Positions 55,068 through 63,573 of a stretch of 64,000 bases of DNA are shown piece by piece. A program made the position numbers and the translations under genes. Origin of the DNA: Methanolobus sediminis (GTDB lineage: Archaea; Halobacteriota; Methanosarcinia; Methanosarcinales; Methanosarcinaceae); the NCBI RefSeq assembly GCF_031312595.1, contig NZ_CP133592.1, positions 248,001 through 312,000 of the forward strand. Reading direction: 5' to 3'. The notes beneath the pieces are model-generated. The model was not told the DNA's origin, searched no databases, and saw only the letters and a program-made list of their open reading frames with translations. Numbering within the stretch: the first letter of the stretch is position 1; the number at the start of each line of letters is the position of its first letter.

Positions 55068-55966
55068 CAGCCAATAATCTCTTCAAGACCTTTATAAAGA
55101 TTAATCTTCGGTTCAAAACCGATAGCTTTGGCCATTGTGATACAGGATGAACTGTGTTTAATGTCACCTGTCATAGGATCTTTATACTCTATATCCATGG
55201 AATTGTCAAATATGTCCATAAGAATCTGTGCCAGTTCATCTATACGTGTGACCATACCGGTCCCGACATTATAGACATCACCGTCCCCGCCAGCACCGTT
55301 AGCAAGTAGTGTGATCATATCAACTACATCATGTGCAGAGACAAAATCCCTGGTGTTTGAACCGTCACCAAAAATAATAGGAGGAAGACCTTCCTTTAAC
55401 CTGCCTATGAATTTCGAGATCACACCTGAATAGGGATTGGACGGATCCTGTCTCGGGCTATATATATTAAAGGGTCTTATGCTGACAGTTGGAAGACCAT
55501 ATGCATGATGATACATACTACAGTATTTCTCACCACAAAGCTTGCTGGCACCGTATGGTGACATGGGATTCTGAGGGTGTTTTTCATCAATTGGAAGGTA
55601 TTGCGGATCCCCATAAACTGCAGCAGAACTTATGTAAACAAAACGTTCAATGTCGCCGGATCTGGCCCCTTCAAGAAGATTCAGGGTTCCAAATACATTG
55701 TTGTCCGCATCAAATAAAGGCTCTGACATGGAATGAGCAACGCTGATCTGGGCTGCGGTATGGATTATAATATCATTTTGAGATGCAAGTTCCCTGGCAA
55801 TAGGAGATCTTATGTCATCCTTTACAAAACTAACATTTGAAGGTAGATCTGGTTCCTTACCGGAAGACAGGTTATCCAGTACTGTAACGTCATAGTTGTC
55901 ATGCATAGTATCAACCAGATAACTACCTATCTGACCGATACCACCGGTAATAAGAACCTTCTTCAT
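55067..55966 (-). CDS. NAD-dependent sugar epimerase (UDP-glucose 4-epimerase family)
   Basis: A 299-residue short-chain dehydrogenase of the GalE/WbpP group. Motifs are 'VLITGGIGQIGSYLVDTMHD' (NAD site), 'VYISSAAVYGDPQYLPIDEK' (Ser), 'PYGASKLCGEKYCSMYH' (Y-x3-K) and 'SIRPFNIYSPRQDPSNPYSG'. It probably interconverts UDP-glucose/galactose or the N-acetyl forms for surface glycans. GTG 55972 or ATG 55966 starts it; the TATA box at about 55984-55996 is 25 bp before the ATG, so the mRNA may be leaderless. A palindrome sits in between. Confidence 0.9.
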   Translation of the reverse strand: MKKVLITGGIGQIGSYLVDTMHDNYDVTVLDNLSSGKEPDLPSNVSFVKDDIRSPIARELASQNDIIIHTAAQISVAHSMSEPLFDADNNVFGTLNLLEGARSGDIERFVYISSAAVYGDPQYLPIDEKHPQNPMSPYGASKLCGEKYCSMYHHAYGLPTVSIRPFNIYSPRQDPSNPYSGVISKFIGRLKEGLPPIIFGDGSNTRDFVSAHDVVDMITLLANGAGGDGDVYNVGTGMVTRIDELAQILMDIFDNSMDIEYKDPMTGDIKHSSSCITMAKAIGFEPKINLYKGLEEIIG

Positions 55967-55984
55967 GTTCACTAAATTGTGAAC
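55967..55984 (-). promoter_or_regulatory. Palindromic operator candidate at the epimerase start
   Basis: GTTCAC (55967-55972), taaatt, GTGAAC (55979-55984) is a perfect 6-bp inverted repeat between the TATA box (minus strand, about 55984-55996) and the ATG at 55966, a place where a bound repressor would block initiation. Confidence 0.45.
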
Positions 55985-56088
55985 TTTATATATAACAGTA
56001 CCTCTACAACTAAAATAACCAGAAGTTAAAATAAATACTGAACAAAGTAATTAAAACAATAAAAATATCAAAAAAAGAAAATTTGGAC

Positions 56089-56247
56089 TTAGCACACAGT
56101 CTTTACCTGTTCTAAGCCCCTGGAGACAGTTTCAAATGTTGCACGTTCCATGCAGTGGAGAGTACAGTACATCTCCTCCCGGGCATAGTTCTCGTAAACA
56201 TAGATGGGACTGCCACACATTGAGCATTTCTTCTCTATTAATTTCAT
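56089..56247 (-). CDS. 52-aa zinc-finger-like protein
   Basis: A small protein with 'KKCSMCGSPIYVYENYARE' and 'MYCTLHCMERATFETVSRGL', giving C-x2-C then C-x3-C, a treble-clef or zinc-ribbon-like site. The ATG at 56247 follows aggtggt at 5 bases, a strong ribosome site. It ends about 120 bp before the epimerase start on the same strand, so it may be in the same transcript or separate. No function can be given; small zinc-binding proteins of this sort are frequent in methanogens. Confidence 0.75.
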   Translation of the reverse strand: MKLIEKKCSMCGSPIYVYENYAREEMYCTLHCMERATFETVSRGLEQVKTVC

Positions 56248-56648
56248 TTGTACCACCTGTAGCTCCGATGCATACCATTATGTAGAGTAGACACCAGATT
56301 ACTAACTATTATACTGTGACAATAACCCAATTGCCAAATTAGAATGGATGACAATACTATATAAATTTATGTCTGATGCAATAAATTATGCTCATTATTA
56401 TGATGAGATATCACTAATTTACAAATAAGGAAAACAATAATATAAAATAGATACTAGTTCAAAAAGACAAGTTGCATAGTAGATAACATAAAAGATATTC
56501 AAATATAACGAATACAAAACAGTAAATACATATACAATAAATGTATAAATTCAAACCAGAGGGACAGTCTGTTTTAAGCTCACCTGTCAAACTAACTTAT
56601 CGATATAATAAAGCGAGAATATACATCATGATTCTGAGGATTTGAACT
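56248..56648. other. AT-rich divergent intergenic region
   Basis: About 400 bp with no gene seen. It holds a rightward TATA-like 'cgatataataaag' (about 56599-56611) for the phosphoglycosyltransferase gene and AT-rich tracts at 56340-56540 that may serve the leftward zinc-finger gene. No clear repeat or RNA fold was found. Confidence 0.4.
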
Positions 56649-57629
56649 ATGCTGGATCTGTATTCATCTTCGACACTTCTAACCTTGATTCTTGGAAGCA
56701 CTTTTTTAGTGCCGTTCCTGGCTACATATGTATCAATGCCCTATTTTATAAGAAAGCTTACGGATAAGGGCATCATCGTCAGGGATTATTATAAGAGAAA
56801 AGTAACCATGATACCTGAGAGAGGAGGCATAGCCATCATCCTTGTGGCAATGGTATGTTTCTCCCTGAACACTCTGTTTTTCAAATTCTCGTCAACAAAT
56901 TATGTTATTCTTATTGTTATTGCCATGTTCGGCTTATTTGGAATACTTGACGATATGGTCGATATTGGCAGAGTAACAAAACTGCTTCTTATGTACTATT
57001 GTTCATATCCACTGATCCAATATGCCACCCATACGGCCTTCACACTCCCAAGTGCCGGCAATATTGAACTGGGAATTCTTTACCTGCAGTTCATTGTGCC
57101 TACTTATGTCCTTGTTGCATCTAACCTTGTGAACATGCACTCGGGTTTCAATGGTCTTGCTTCGGGATTGTCTGTTATTGTCCTCATATCTTTGATAATA
57201 AAATCCATACTTTTAGGTGATGTGGACAACATCTTTTCCGTTGTCAGTGTTACAGGGGCAACACTTGGCTATTATATGTACGACAAATATCCTTCAAAGA
57301 TATTCTGGGGAAACGTGGGATCACTCACCATAGGAGCAGCCATTGGAACTATAATAGTTGTTCAGGGTTTTATCATCAGTGGGTTCATCATGCTTATCCC
57401 ACATACAGTAAACTTCCTCATGTACGCCTACTGGAGAGTTATGAAATTCCCGGTAGCTAAATTTGGAAAAGAGAGAGAAGACGGAACTCTTGAAGTCCCA
57501 AATGCACTCACACTCAAATGGGTTCTTCCTTATTATCGCAGAGTAACTGAAAGGCAAGCCACATGGGCAATGTACGCCCTTACAATGCTATTCTGTGCAA
57601 TTGGAATACTCTTCCCCGGAAGGATCTGA
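56649..57629 (+). CDS. Polyprenyl-phosphate GlcNAc-1-phosphate transferase (GT4, AglH/WecA-like)
   Basis: A 326-residue membrane enzyme with about ten helices. Family motifs are 'MIPERGGIAIILVAMVCF' (the P-(E)-R/K-GG-xx start), 'FGLFGILDDMVDIG' (the DD pair), 'NLVNMHSGFNGLASGLSVIV' (N-x-x-N-x-x-x-G-x-N/D-G) and 'WGNVGSLTIGAAIGTIIVV' (the N-x-G-S/D loop). It moves GlcNAc-1-P or a related sugar onto dolichyl phosphate, the first step of N-glycan assembly in methanogens (AglH). Position beside the uronic-acid operon and the secreted glycoprotein fits this role. Confidence 0.92.
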   Translation: MLDLYSSSTLLTLILGSTFLVPFLATYVSMPYFIRKLTDKGIIVRDYYKRKVTMIPERGGIAIILVAMVCFSLNTLFFKFSSTNYVILIVIAMFGLFGILDDMVDIGRVTKLLLMYYCSYPLIQYATHTAFTLPSAGNIELGILYLQFIVPTYVLVASNLVNMHSGFNGLASGLSVIVLISLIIKSILLGDVDNIFSVVSVTGATLGYYMYDKYPSKIFWGNVGSLTIGAAIGTIIVVQGFIISGFIMLIPHTVNFLMYAYWRVMKFPVAKFGKEREDGTLEVPNALTLKWVLPYYRRVTERQATWAMYALTMLFCAIGILFPGRI

Positions 57630-58290
57630 GCAGCTACAATAGAAGCTAAGGGATTTTTTACTTGCATTTTTTACATATGATATGCACAATTCCAGCCTGG
57701 CCAACTTCTGCCAGACTAATCTCTTTATCTACAATCAATAATACAATGTATGTTGATTTTTGATCCCTGTAGAAATTCTGCCATTAAAACTTTGAAGTAA
57801 GTAGTCCGGCTTTGTCAGGCCAATAGCCTGAAGACTGAAATGAATGTAACAATCTTCTATACAGCAGCATAAGAATATCACATGTGTGGTAGTATAATTG
57901 CGTTGTTATCAGTTTGCAAACTGATATATCGTAGGCCATGAATAGCTTGAGTAAGCCCGAAGGGTCCGGCGAAGCCAGCGTTTTCCCATAAGGCGAAACA
58001 AAATAATCTGTATAATACTCCGGTAAATTTTCTTTTTAGAACTCTGTATAATTAGTAACATAAATGCAATAATCTAATGAATAATCTTCTGTGTAGCAGC
58101 ATCGAAATATTCCGCATGCAGTGGATGATTACTTTGTTTTTACATCTCAGATTGTTTTTGTGAAAATGAAAAGCAGCAAAGTTTATGTTACTCATATTAA
58201 TAGGAATTCTACAGCCAAGTTTTGTATTCTGCGCCATGCCAGTATACAAACAGTAATTGACGGGCAGTATCAGAAAAGAGAACAGAAATT
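57630..58290. repeat. Non-coding stretch with diverged repeat, palindrome and GC-rich hairpins
   Basis: No gene is supported in this 660-bp gap. It holds TCAGGC/GCCTGA (about 57816-57831), a perfect 20-bp palindrome TATCAGTTTG/CAAACTGATA (57907-57926), then a GC-rich stretch (57955-58000) with GGCGAAGCC and GTTTTC...GAAAC stems. A sequence near 57850-57890 ('aatcttctatacagcagcat') recurs diverged near 58083-58120 ('aatcttctgtgtagcagcat'). It could be a decayed mobile element end or a non-coding RNA. Confidence 0.45.
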
Positions 58291-58292
58291 GA

Positions 58293-58322
58293 ATAAAAAA
58301 GAAGTGTGCCCCGAAAGGGGGC
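58293..58322 (-). terminator. Terminator of the giant secreted protein gene
   Basis: Read leftward, GCCCC...GGGGC arms (58318-58322 and 58308-58312) form a hairpin followed by a run of T (58300-58295), 19 bp past the stop codon. Confidence 0.75.
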
Positions 58323-58340
58323 CCTTTAATTGATCCTTGT

Positions 58341-61300
58341 TTAAACAGTTTCACCGAAGTGACCTGAGACTATTGAAAGGTCCTGAATGTTCACAGTACC
58401 ATCCTGGTTCACATCCCAGCGAGGGAGATCTGTTGTGTAAGTTTTACCATAGTTCTGACCAACAAGAGTAATGTCAAGTACATTGACAATTCCATCCTCA
58501 TTTACATCCCATCTTGGCTGCAGGTCTGTGATGGTTATTGTACTTGATGAGCTTACCTCTTCTGTACCATCACTTACCGTTACCTTGATTGTATGTGTAC
58601 CTGCAGATTCATAGTCTGTTGTCCATGAATAACTGGCAGATGTGCTTACCTGTACACCGTCGATCTCAATGATATAACTCAGTGAATCTCCATCTGCATC
58701 ATTTGCAGCTACATTCACATCAATGGTTGAACCTTCCTCAAATACAGAGCTATCTGCTGGCTCAAAGAGAGTTATCTCAGGCATGTGGTTCATTGGTGTC
58801 ACGGTTATGTTCACATTTACCGTGTCTGTGAGATATGCGTCTGTGACTTCAAATGATGCAACATATGAACCAGCATCACCCTCTGATGGTGTCCAGCTGA
58901 AACTTCCTCCATTGAAAGTTGCACCGAATGGAAGTGTTGTAGCTGTGTATGTAAGTTCATCAGCATCTGCATCGGTTGCACTTACTGTGAAACTCAGGCC
59001 CTGTCCCTCAACTACAGTCTGTGATGAAACAGATGTGAACTGCGGAGCTGTGTCAATAAGAACTGTTGCATTGGATACTGTATATCCTGCAGGATTGGAG
59101 TTTGCATCACTAAGGATCACATCGGAAAGTCCAAGATCAAGTATACCGGAACTACTGCCAGCTACCATCTCAATGGTGGCCATTGCACCCGGAGATATGA
59201 TGCTTCCACTACCTACTATGGCTGCATAGACTTTATCCAGTAGTCCTGCTGCATTGTCAATACTGTCATACTGGAAGGTTGTTGCAAGTCCACTTGATGT
59301 GAACATGTCACCTTCACTTACTGTAGAGATGCTTGCAAGCTGACTGTACTGCAGATCGAACTGTGAGCCTGTAAGAGCCTGGGTTGGATCTATGTATACA
59401 TCCAGACTAAATGATTCTCCCGGAGCTACTGTTGTAGTTGACGGGGAGATCGAGATGGAGGAGTATTCAGATTCTGCTGCTGCAGAGACTATTACTGTCC
59501 ATGTCCTTGAGATGGTTCCTGCTGCTGCAGTTCCATCAAAAGTTACAGTATGAGTACCTTCTGTAGTCCATGATTCCACATGATCGGTTGTACCAGCCTC
59601 AACCTCTACACCATCAAGAGACCAGACAGCACTTGTGAATTCCTGACTTGTATCTACAGAGAACGTTGCGGATTCACCTGTTGTTGCTGTAAGGGATGTT
59701 GCTGATGGAGTGAATGATAGGCCTGTGCCGGAAAAGACTGGCTCTTCGTCGGTGGTTTCTTCAGTTATTTCCCATGTCTGCACAACAGCACCATTTGCAT
59801 TGGAACCTGTAAACATTATAGTATTTGTTCCAGATAATATGTCCCATGTATAATCCATTGATCCTGATAATACAAGATTTCCATTTATGTACCATTTCAT
59901 GGTTGTAAGTTCCTCATCAGTCCATACCTGAAATTTCTTCTTCTCACCTAGTTCAAACGGATTGTCTGGACTTGGTGCATATCCTGTAATCTGAGGTCCA
60001 GTTGAACTCGAATCGGGAATAATGGCCGTGATAGTGTATGATGGGATATTTGGATCCTTACGGTACCAAGAGGAGTCAGGAGTGATGTCTGATAAAATTA
60101 CATTGTTGCCATATTTGCTATTTATAGATAATTCATGAGAAAAATAATAATTTGTACCGGCACTGTTTTTATAAAACTCAGCTAAAGCCAATGAATTAGA
60201 TCTATTGATTACCGGAGAAGATAATTTCCCATCTAATTCAGTCACAAAAGTATTTTTGTCGTTTCCTAACCCATCTACAGAAATAGATAGTGGAGTGTCA
60301 AAAATATTAGAAACAGAAACTATAGCTGATGAAATAGGAGTTCCTTCTGTATCTTTTACCAGTACATCAGGATAATAATAAAATAGTGTTTCAGAACTGT
60401 TATATCGAGTATCCAGAACTAAAGAGTCATATTTTACATTAATAAATTTTGAATTAGTACTGTATAGAAGGTAGATATTTGGATATCCCTGATTGCAAAG
60501 ATTGCTGTCAATTATATAACCATTTGTTACGTCAGTACTTACATCATATAATTCAGAAAATGAATCAGAATAGGTAAAAATGATACCTTCAGTATTAGAA
60601 TAAGCTGTAGCATTTATAACAGTTAAATTAGTAATTGCAGATGCTGTTACGACGGAGTCACCTGTTTCAGAATATATATTTTCAAAAATGATATCATGAA
60701 CACCGACTCCCACCCTATAACTCGAACCTGGCGTTGAACCATACGATTTCATGTTTTTAAGAGTTACATTGTAAGTTCCATTAGCTGCACCTGGCCCTGT
60801 TATCAATACATTATTACTTATTGAATCGTAAATGTTCATATTTTCTACTAAAATATCATTGCATCCATGTAAATCAAGACCATTGTGACCTGAATTGTAA
60901 ACTGTAATGTTAGAGATGATAATATTTGAAGATCCACCAGTTGCTTCTATACTACTCCAACCAGTTCCATTTACATAGATATCATGCATAGAAGAATTAT
61001 TGCTTCTACCATCATAGATTACTGCATAAAGTCCAGTTGCAGGAGTCTTGTAATTTCCAACATTAATTACTTTTACATTGAATATTTCTGTATTATCACA
61101 ATTATAGCAGGATATCGCACTATGAGAAACATCACTAACAGATATGTTATAGATTTTTATGCCATCTGAGTTGAAAACTTTTAATCCGCCCCAACCATCC
61201 TTTATCGTTAAATTATAAACATCTGTTTTAATCGAGTCTAACCGGATACCACCAGAATTATTGAAATAAACATTATTTAACAATCCATTCGTTCCAATTT

Positions 61301-61652
61301 CGGTGCCACCTCGTATTTCAGTATTACTAATATAAAACGGATAACTATAAGCTAGACTTTCTGATTTATTAATAATTAATACATCACAATCTGTATTATT
61401 TATATACATCTTCGAATCTTTATATAGATAAATTGATGCATTTAAGTACCAAGTATTCCCATCTCTAGAAAGAACATTTGGATTATTTAACGTTTCATTT
61501 AACCAAGTTAAGTTTACACCTTGATCCTCATAACTTATGATAATGTTATTTGTAGTTGGATAGTAAACTGCAGAACCGTTTGCTGTGTTTAAAAATAAAA
61601 ACAACATAGAAATTATGATGAAGCTTTTTGAAAGTATGGACATGTTGAACAT
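58341..61652 (-). CDS. Giant secreted protein: beta-helix, Ig-like, cohesin and dockerin modules
   Basis: A 1103-residue exported protein starting at ATG 61652 after aggtgattt. A signal peptide ('SILSKSFIIISMLFLFLNTA') is followed by a right-handed beta-helix (about 60-400; 'SSNIIISNITVYNSGHNGLD'), a beta-rich linker, two Ig-like repeats ('ELTTMKWYINGNLVLSGSMD' and 'EFTSAVWSLDGVEVEAGTTD'), a cohesin domain (about 740-870; 'VAPGESFSLDVYIDPTQALT'), a putative-Ig/cadherin-like domain, a PKD-like domain and a C-terminal type I dockerin with paired 'RWDVNEDGIVNVLDITLVGQ' and 'RWDVNQDGTVNIQDLSIVSG' calcium loops. Many N-x-S/T sites occur in the helix. The 5' half (after about 60,000) is visibly richer in A+T than the 3' half, so the gene looks like a fusion of parts with different histories. 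Role: cell-surface adhesion or glycan binding, inferred. Confidence 0.88.
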   Translation of the reverse strand: MFNMSILSKSFIIISMLFLFLNTANGSAVYYPTTNNIIISYEDQGVNLTWLNETLNNPNVLSRDGNTWYLNASIYLYKDSKMYINNTDCDVLIINKSESLAYSYPFYISNTEIRGGTEIGTNGLLNNVYFNNSGGIRLDSIKTDVYNLTIKDGWGGLKVFNSDGIKIYNISVSDVSHSAISCYNCDNTEIFNVKVINVGNYKTPATGLYAVIYDGRSNNSSMHDIYVNGTGWSSIEATGGSSNIIISNITVYNSGHNGLDLHGCNDILVENMNIYDSISNNVLITGPGAANGTYNVTLKNMKSYGSTPGSSYRVGVGVHDIIFENIYSETGDSVVTASAITNLTVINATAYSNTEGIIFTYSDSFSELYDVSTDVTNGYIIDSNLCNQGYPNIYLLYSTNSKFINVKYDSLVLDTRYNSSETLFYYYPDVLVKDTEGTPISSAIVSVSNIFDTPLSISVDGLGNDKNTFVTELDGKLSSPVINRSNSLALAEFYKNSAGTNYYFSHELSINSKYGNNVILSDITPDSSWYRKDPNIPSYTITAIIPDSSSTGPQITGYAPSPDNPFELGEKKKFQVWTDEELTTMKWYINGNLVLSGSMDYTWDILSGTNTIMFTGSNANGAVVQTWEITEETTDEEPVFSGTGLSFTPSATSLTATTGESATFSVDTSQEFTSAVWSLDGVEVEAGTTDHVESWTTEGTHTVTFDGTAAAGTISRTWTVIVSAAAESEYSSISISPSTTTVAPGESFSLDVYIDPTQALTGSQFDLQYSQLASISTVSEGDMFTSSGLATTFQYDSIDNAAGLLDKVYAAIVGSGSIISPGAMATIEMVAGSSSGILDLGLSDVILSDANSNPAGYTVSNATVLIDTAPQFTSVSSQTVVEGQGLSFTVSATDADADELTYTATTLPFGATFNGGSFSWTPSEGDAGSYVASFEVTDAYLTDTVNVNITVTPMNHMPEITLFEPADSSVFEEGSTIDVNVAANDADGDSLSYIIEIDGVQVSTSASYSWTTDYESAGTHTIKVTVSDGTEEVSSSSTITITDLQPRWDVNEDGIVNVLDITLVGQNYGKTYTTDLPRWDVNQDGTVNIQDLSIVSGHFGETV

Positions 61653-62495
61653 GAAATCACCTGGTATTGTTTGTATATGCACACAAATATAAATTACACC
61701 TACATATTTGTGCTATTTCTGGCCCTACATGAAATCTCATTTGAATAATATAGATGAATTGACATGTATGTCAAAGTTGTGCAGTAACAACTTAAATATA
61801 ACTTTTTTAATCGGTATTGATAGCGTTTTGCCCTAATTTCTTCACCATATTTTCTCTTCAGACCATAGTTTCTATTGTGATGCAATTCTTTGTTTGATTT
61901 TATCCATTAATTCTACAATATTAATTATATCTCAATAATCCACATTAAGTTATTCACTCAACAAAACCAATGCCAATTGCCGGTGCTGAGTGTACTTCCT
62001 TTTAGGATATCTGCACCTATATATATGAAGATGTGAGTTTCCTGATACAGCTAGAATCCCATCAACAAATATTAAGTACTTATTTGACAAAACACAATCT
62101 ACCTAGTTGTGTTTTCGGTAGTAGACATTGATAAAAGGACTAATCATATTTAAATCGTTATGTCTAAATATATTTGGAAGTGGACGTTATACAAAACTAC
62201 TTTTCTTTTAATTGGATAAGATTATATGTAAACCATAGACATTTGCATATCTATCGTTGTACATTAAATACATATTTTATACTCAAAAATGAATATCGTT
62301 AATTTAATGATACCTAATAGTATACACACTTTCCAATCACCATAATTGCTTTGGTTTGAATATAGTTTTAATCTGCCATATATCACAAGCATATAGGATA
62401 TGTAATACCTTGGAAAAATCCTGAACGTCCACGGTACAATCCAGAGATAGACTTATTACTAAACTTTTTATAAAATAAATGCTTTGGAATGTAAA
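61653..62495. other. Long AT-rich intergenic region
   Basis: About 840 bp between the giant secreted protein gene and a rightward glycosyltransferase gene. A 61-codon frame inside (61700-61885, minus) looks like noise. Near the right end 'ttttataaaataaat' (about 62468-62482) is a TATA box some 25 bp before ATG 62496, suggesting a leaderless mRNA. Nothing else was recognised. Confidence 0.4.
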
Positions 62496-63416
62496 ATGCC
62501 TGAAGTATCTGTAGTAATTCCATTGTATAATAAAGCTTCCTATATTGAAAGAGCCTTGAATTCTGTTTTAAATCAAAATATCACAGATATCGAAATAATT
62601 GTTGTAGATGATGGATCAACCGACAATGGCCCTGAACTCGTAAAACAGTTTAATGACCCACGTATTATATATGTTAAGCAAAAAAATTCAGGTGTTTCAG
62701 CAGCACGCAACAAAGGAATTATAAAATCAAAAGCAGATTTAATTGCATTTCTAGATTCTGATGATGAATGGATGCCTCATTTTCTTGAAACGGTATTATA
62801 TTTGAAAGAAAAATATCCGCAAGCAGGCTTGTATGCAACCGCATTAAAGACATGTAACGAGGAAAACAGTTGCTTAATTCCAAATCATAGTTATTTGCCG
62901 TTTGAAAATCAAGAAGGAATTATAGATAATTATTTCTCGATAGCTATAAAGGATTTTTATTTTGGATCATCTTCGGTATTGATACCTAAAAATATTTTTA
63001 GGGAAGTAGGTATATTTGAAAATGGAGTATGGTGGGGTGAAGACCTAGATATGTGGGGGAGAATTGCTTTAAAGTATCCAATTGCATTTAGTAAGGAAAT
63101 TGGTGCCATATATCATCTAAACTCTTCGAATAGAGCCGGTAACAGAGAAGATATTGTGGACGAACATATTTTTATTCCTAAAGCAAAAAGTGCTATAAGA
63201 CAAAGAGAAGTATCGGAAGAAATGAAGTACTCATTACAAAAGTATATCATTTTCTTGGAATATATTCGGCTTTCACGTAATATTAGAAATGAACATATAA
63301 ATGGAGATTTGCTGAAATTTATTTTAAATAATAATGCACGTTATAATTATAAAATTATTATATTACTGCTTGTTACTATATATAAGATGATACGAAAATA
63401 TTGTTTTAATCATTAG
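62496..63416 (+). CDS. Family 2 glycosyltransferase
   Basis: A 306-residue GT-A glycosyltransferase: 'MPEVSVVIPLYNKASYIERA', 'IEIIVVDDGSTDNGPELVKQ' (nucleotide site), 'VSAARNKGIIKSKADLIAFL' then 'DSDDEWMPHFL' (the DxD) and 'WWGEDLDMWGRIALKYP' (catalytic ED). No membrane helices except a weak hydrophobic C terminus ('IIILLLVTIYKMIRKY'). It adds a sugar from UDP- or GDP-sugar to a glycan, probably in the surface-glycan locus that fills this end of the window. The gene is AT-rich, as common for exchanged glycan genes. The ATG at 62496 is chosen from TATA spacing; 62484 is in frame. Confidence 0.92.
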   Translation: MPEVSVVIPLYNKASYIERALNSVLNQNITDIEIIVVDDGSTDNGPELVKQFNDPRIIYVKQKNSGVSAARNKGIIKSKADLIAFLDSDDEWMPHFLETVLYLKEKYPQAGLYATALKTCNEENSCLIPNHSYLPFENQEGIIDNYFSIAIKDFYFGSSSVLIPKNIFREVGIFENGVWWGEDLDMWGRIALKYPIAFSKEIGAIYHLNSSNRAGNREDIVDEHIFIPKAKSAIRQREVSEEMKYSLQKYIIFLEYIRLSRNIRNEHINGDLLKFILNNNARYNYKIIILLLVTIYKMIRKYCFNH

Positions 63417-63573
63417 TATATTTGCTTTGTAGAACATCACCTATTAATATACGCATATGACTGCTATCAAATAGACAACAAGTTCATAGAGATGAATAAC
63501 TATTTTCAGTATATATAAACTCAAAAGTCCACAATTAATACAAAATTATCTACACAATCCAAATAAGAACTCA

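Noticed and set aside
58121-58333. 70-codon plus-strand frame in the gap before the giant secreted protein
   Set aside because: It ends in the terminator hairpin of the opposite gene and has no ribosome site; the sequence pattern looks random.
61700-61885. 61-codon minus-strand frame upstream of the giant secreted protein
   Set aside because: Tyr/Arg-rich translation typical of AT-rich noise, in the likely promoter region of the large gene.
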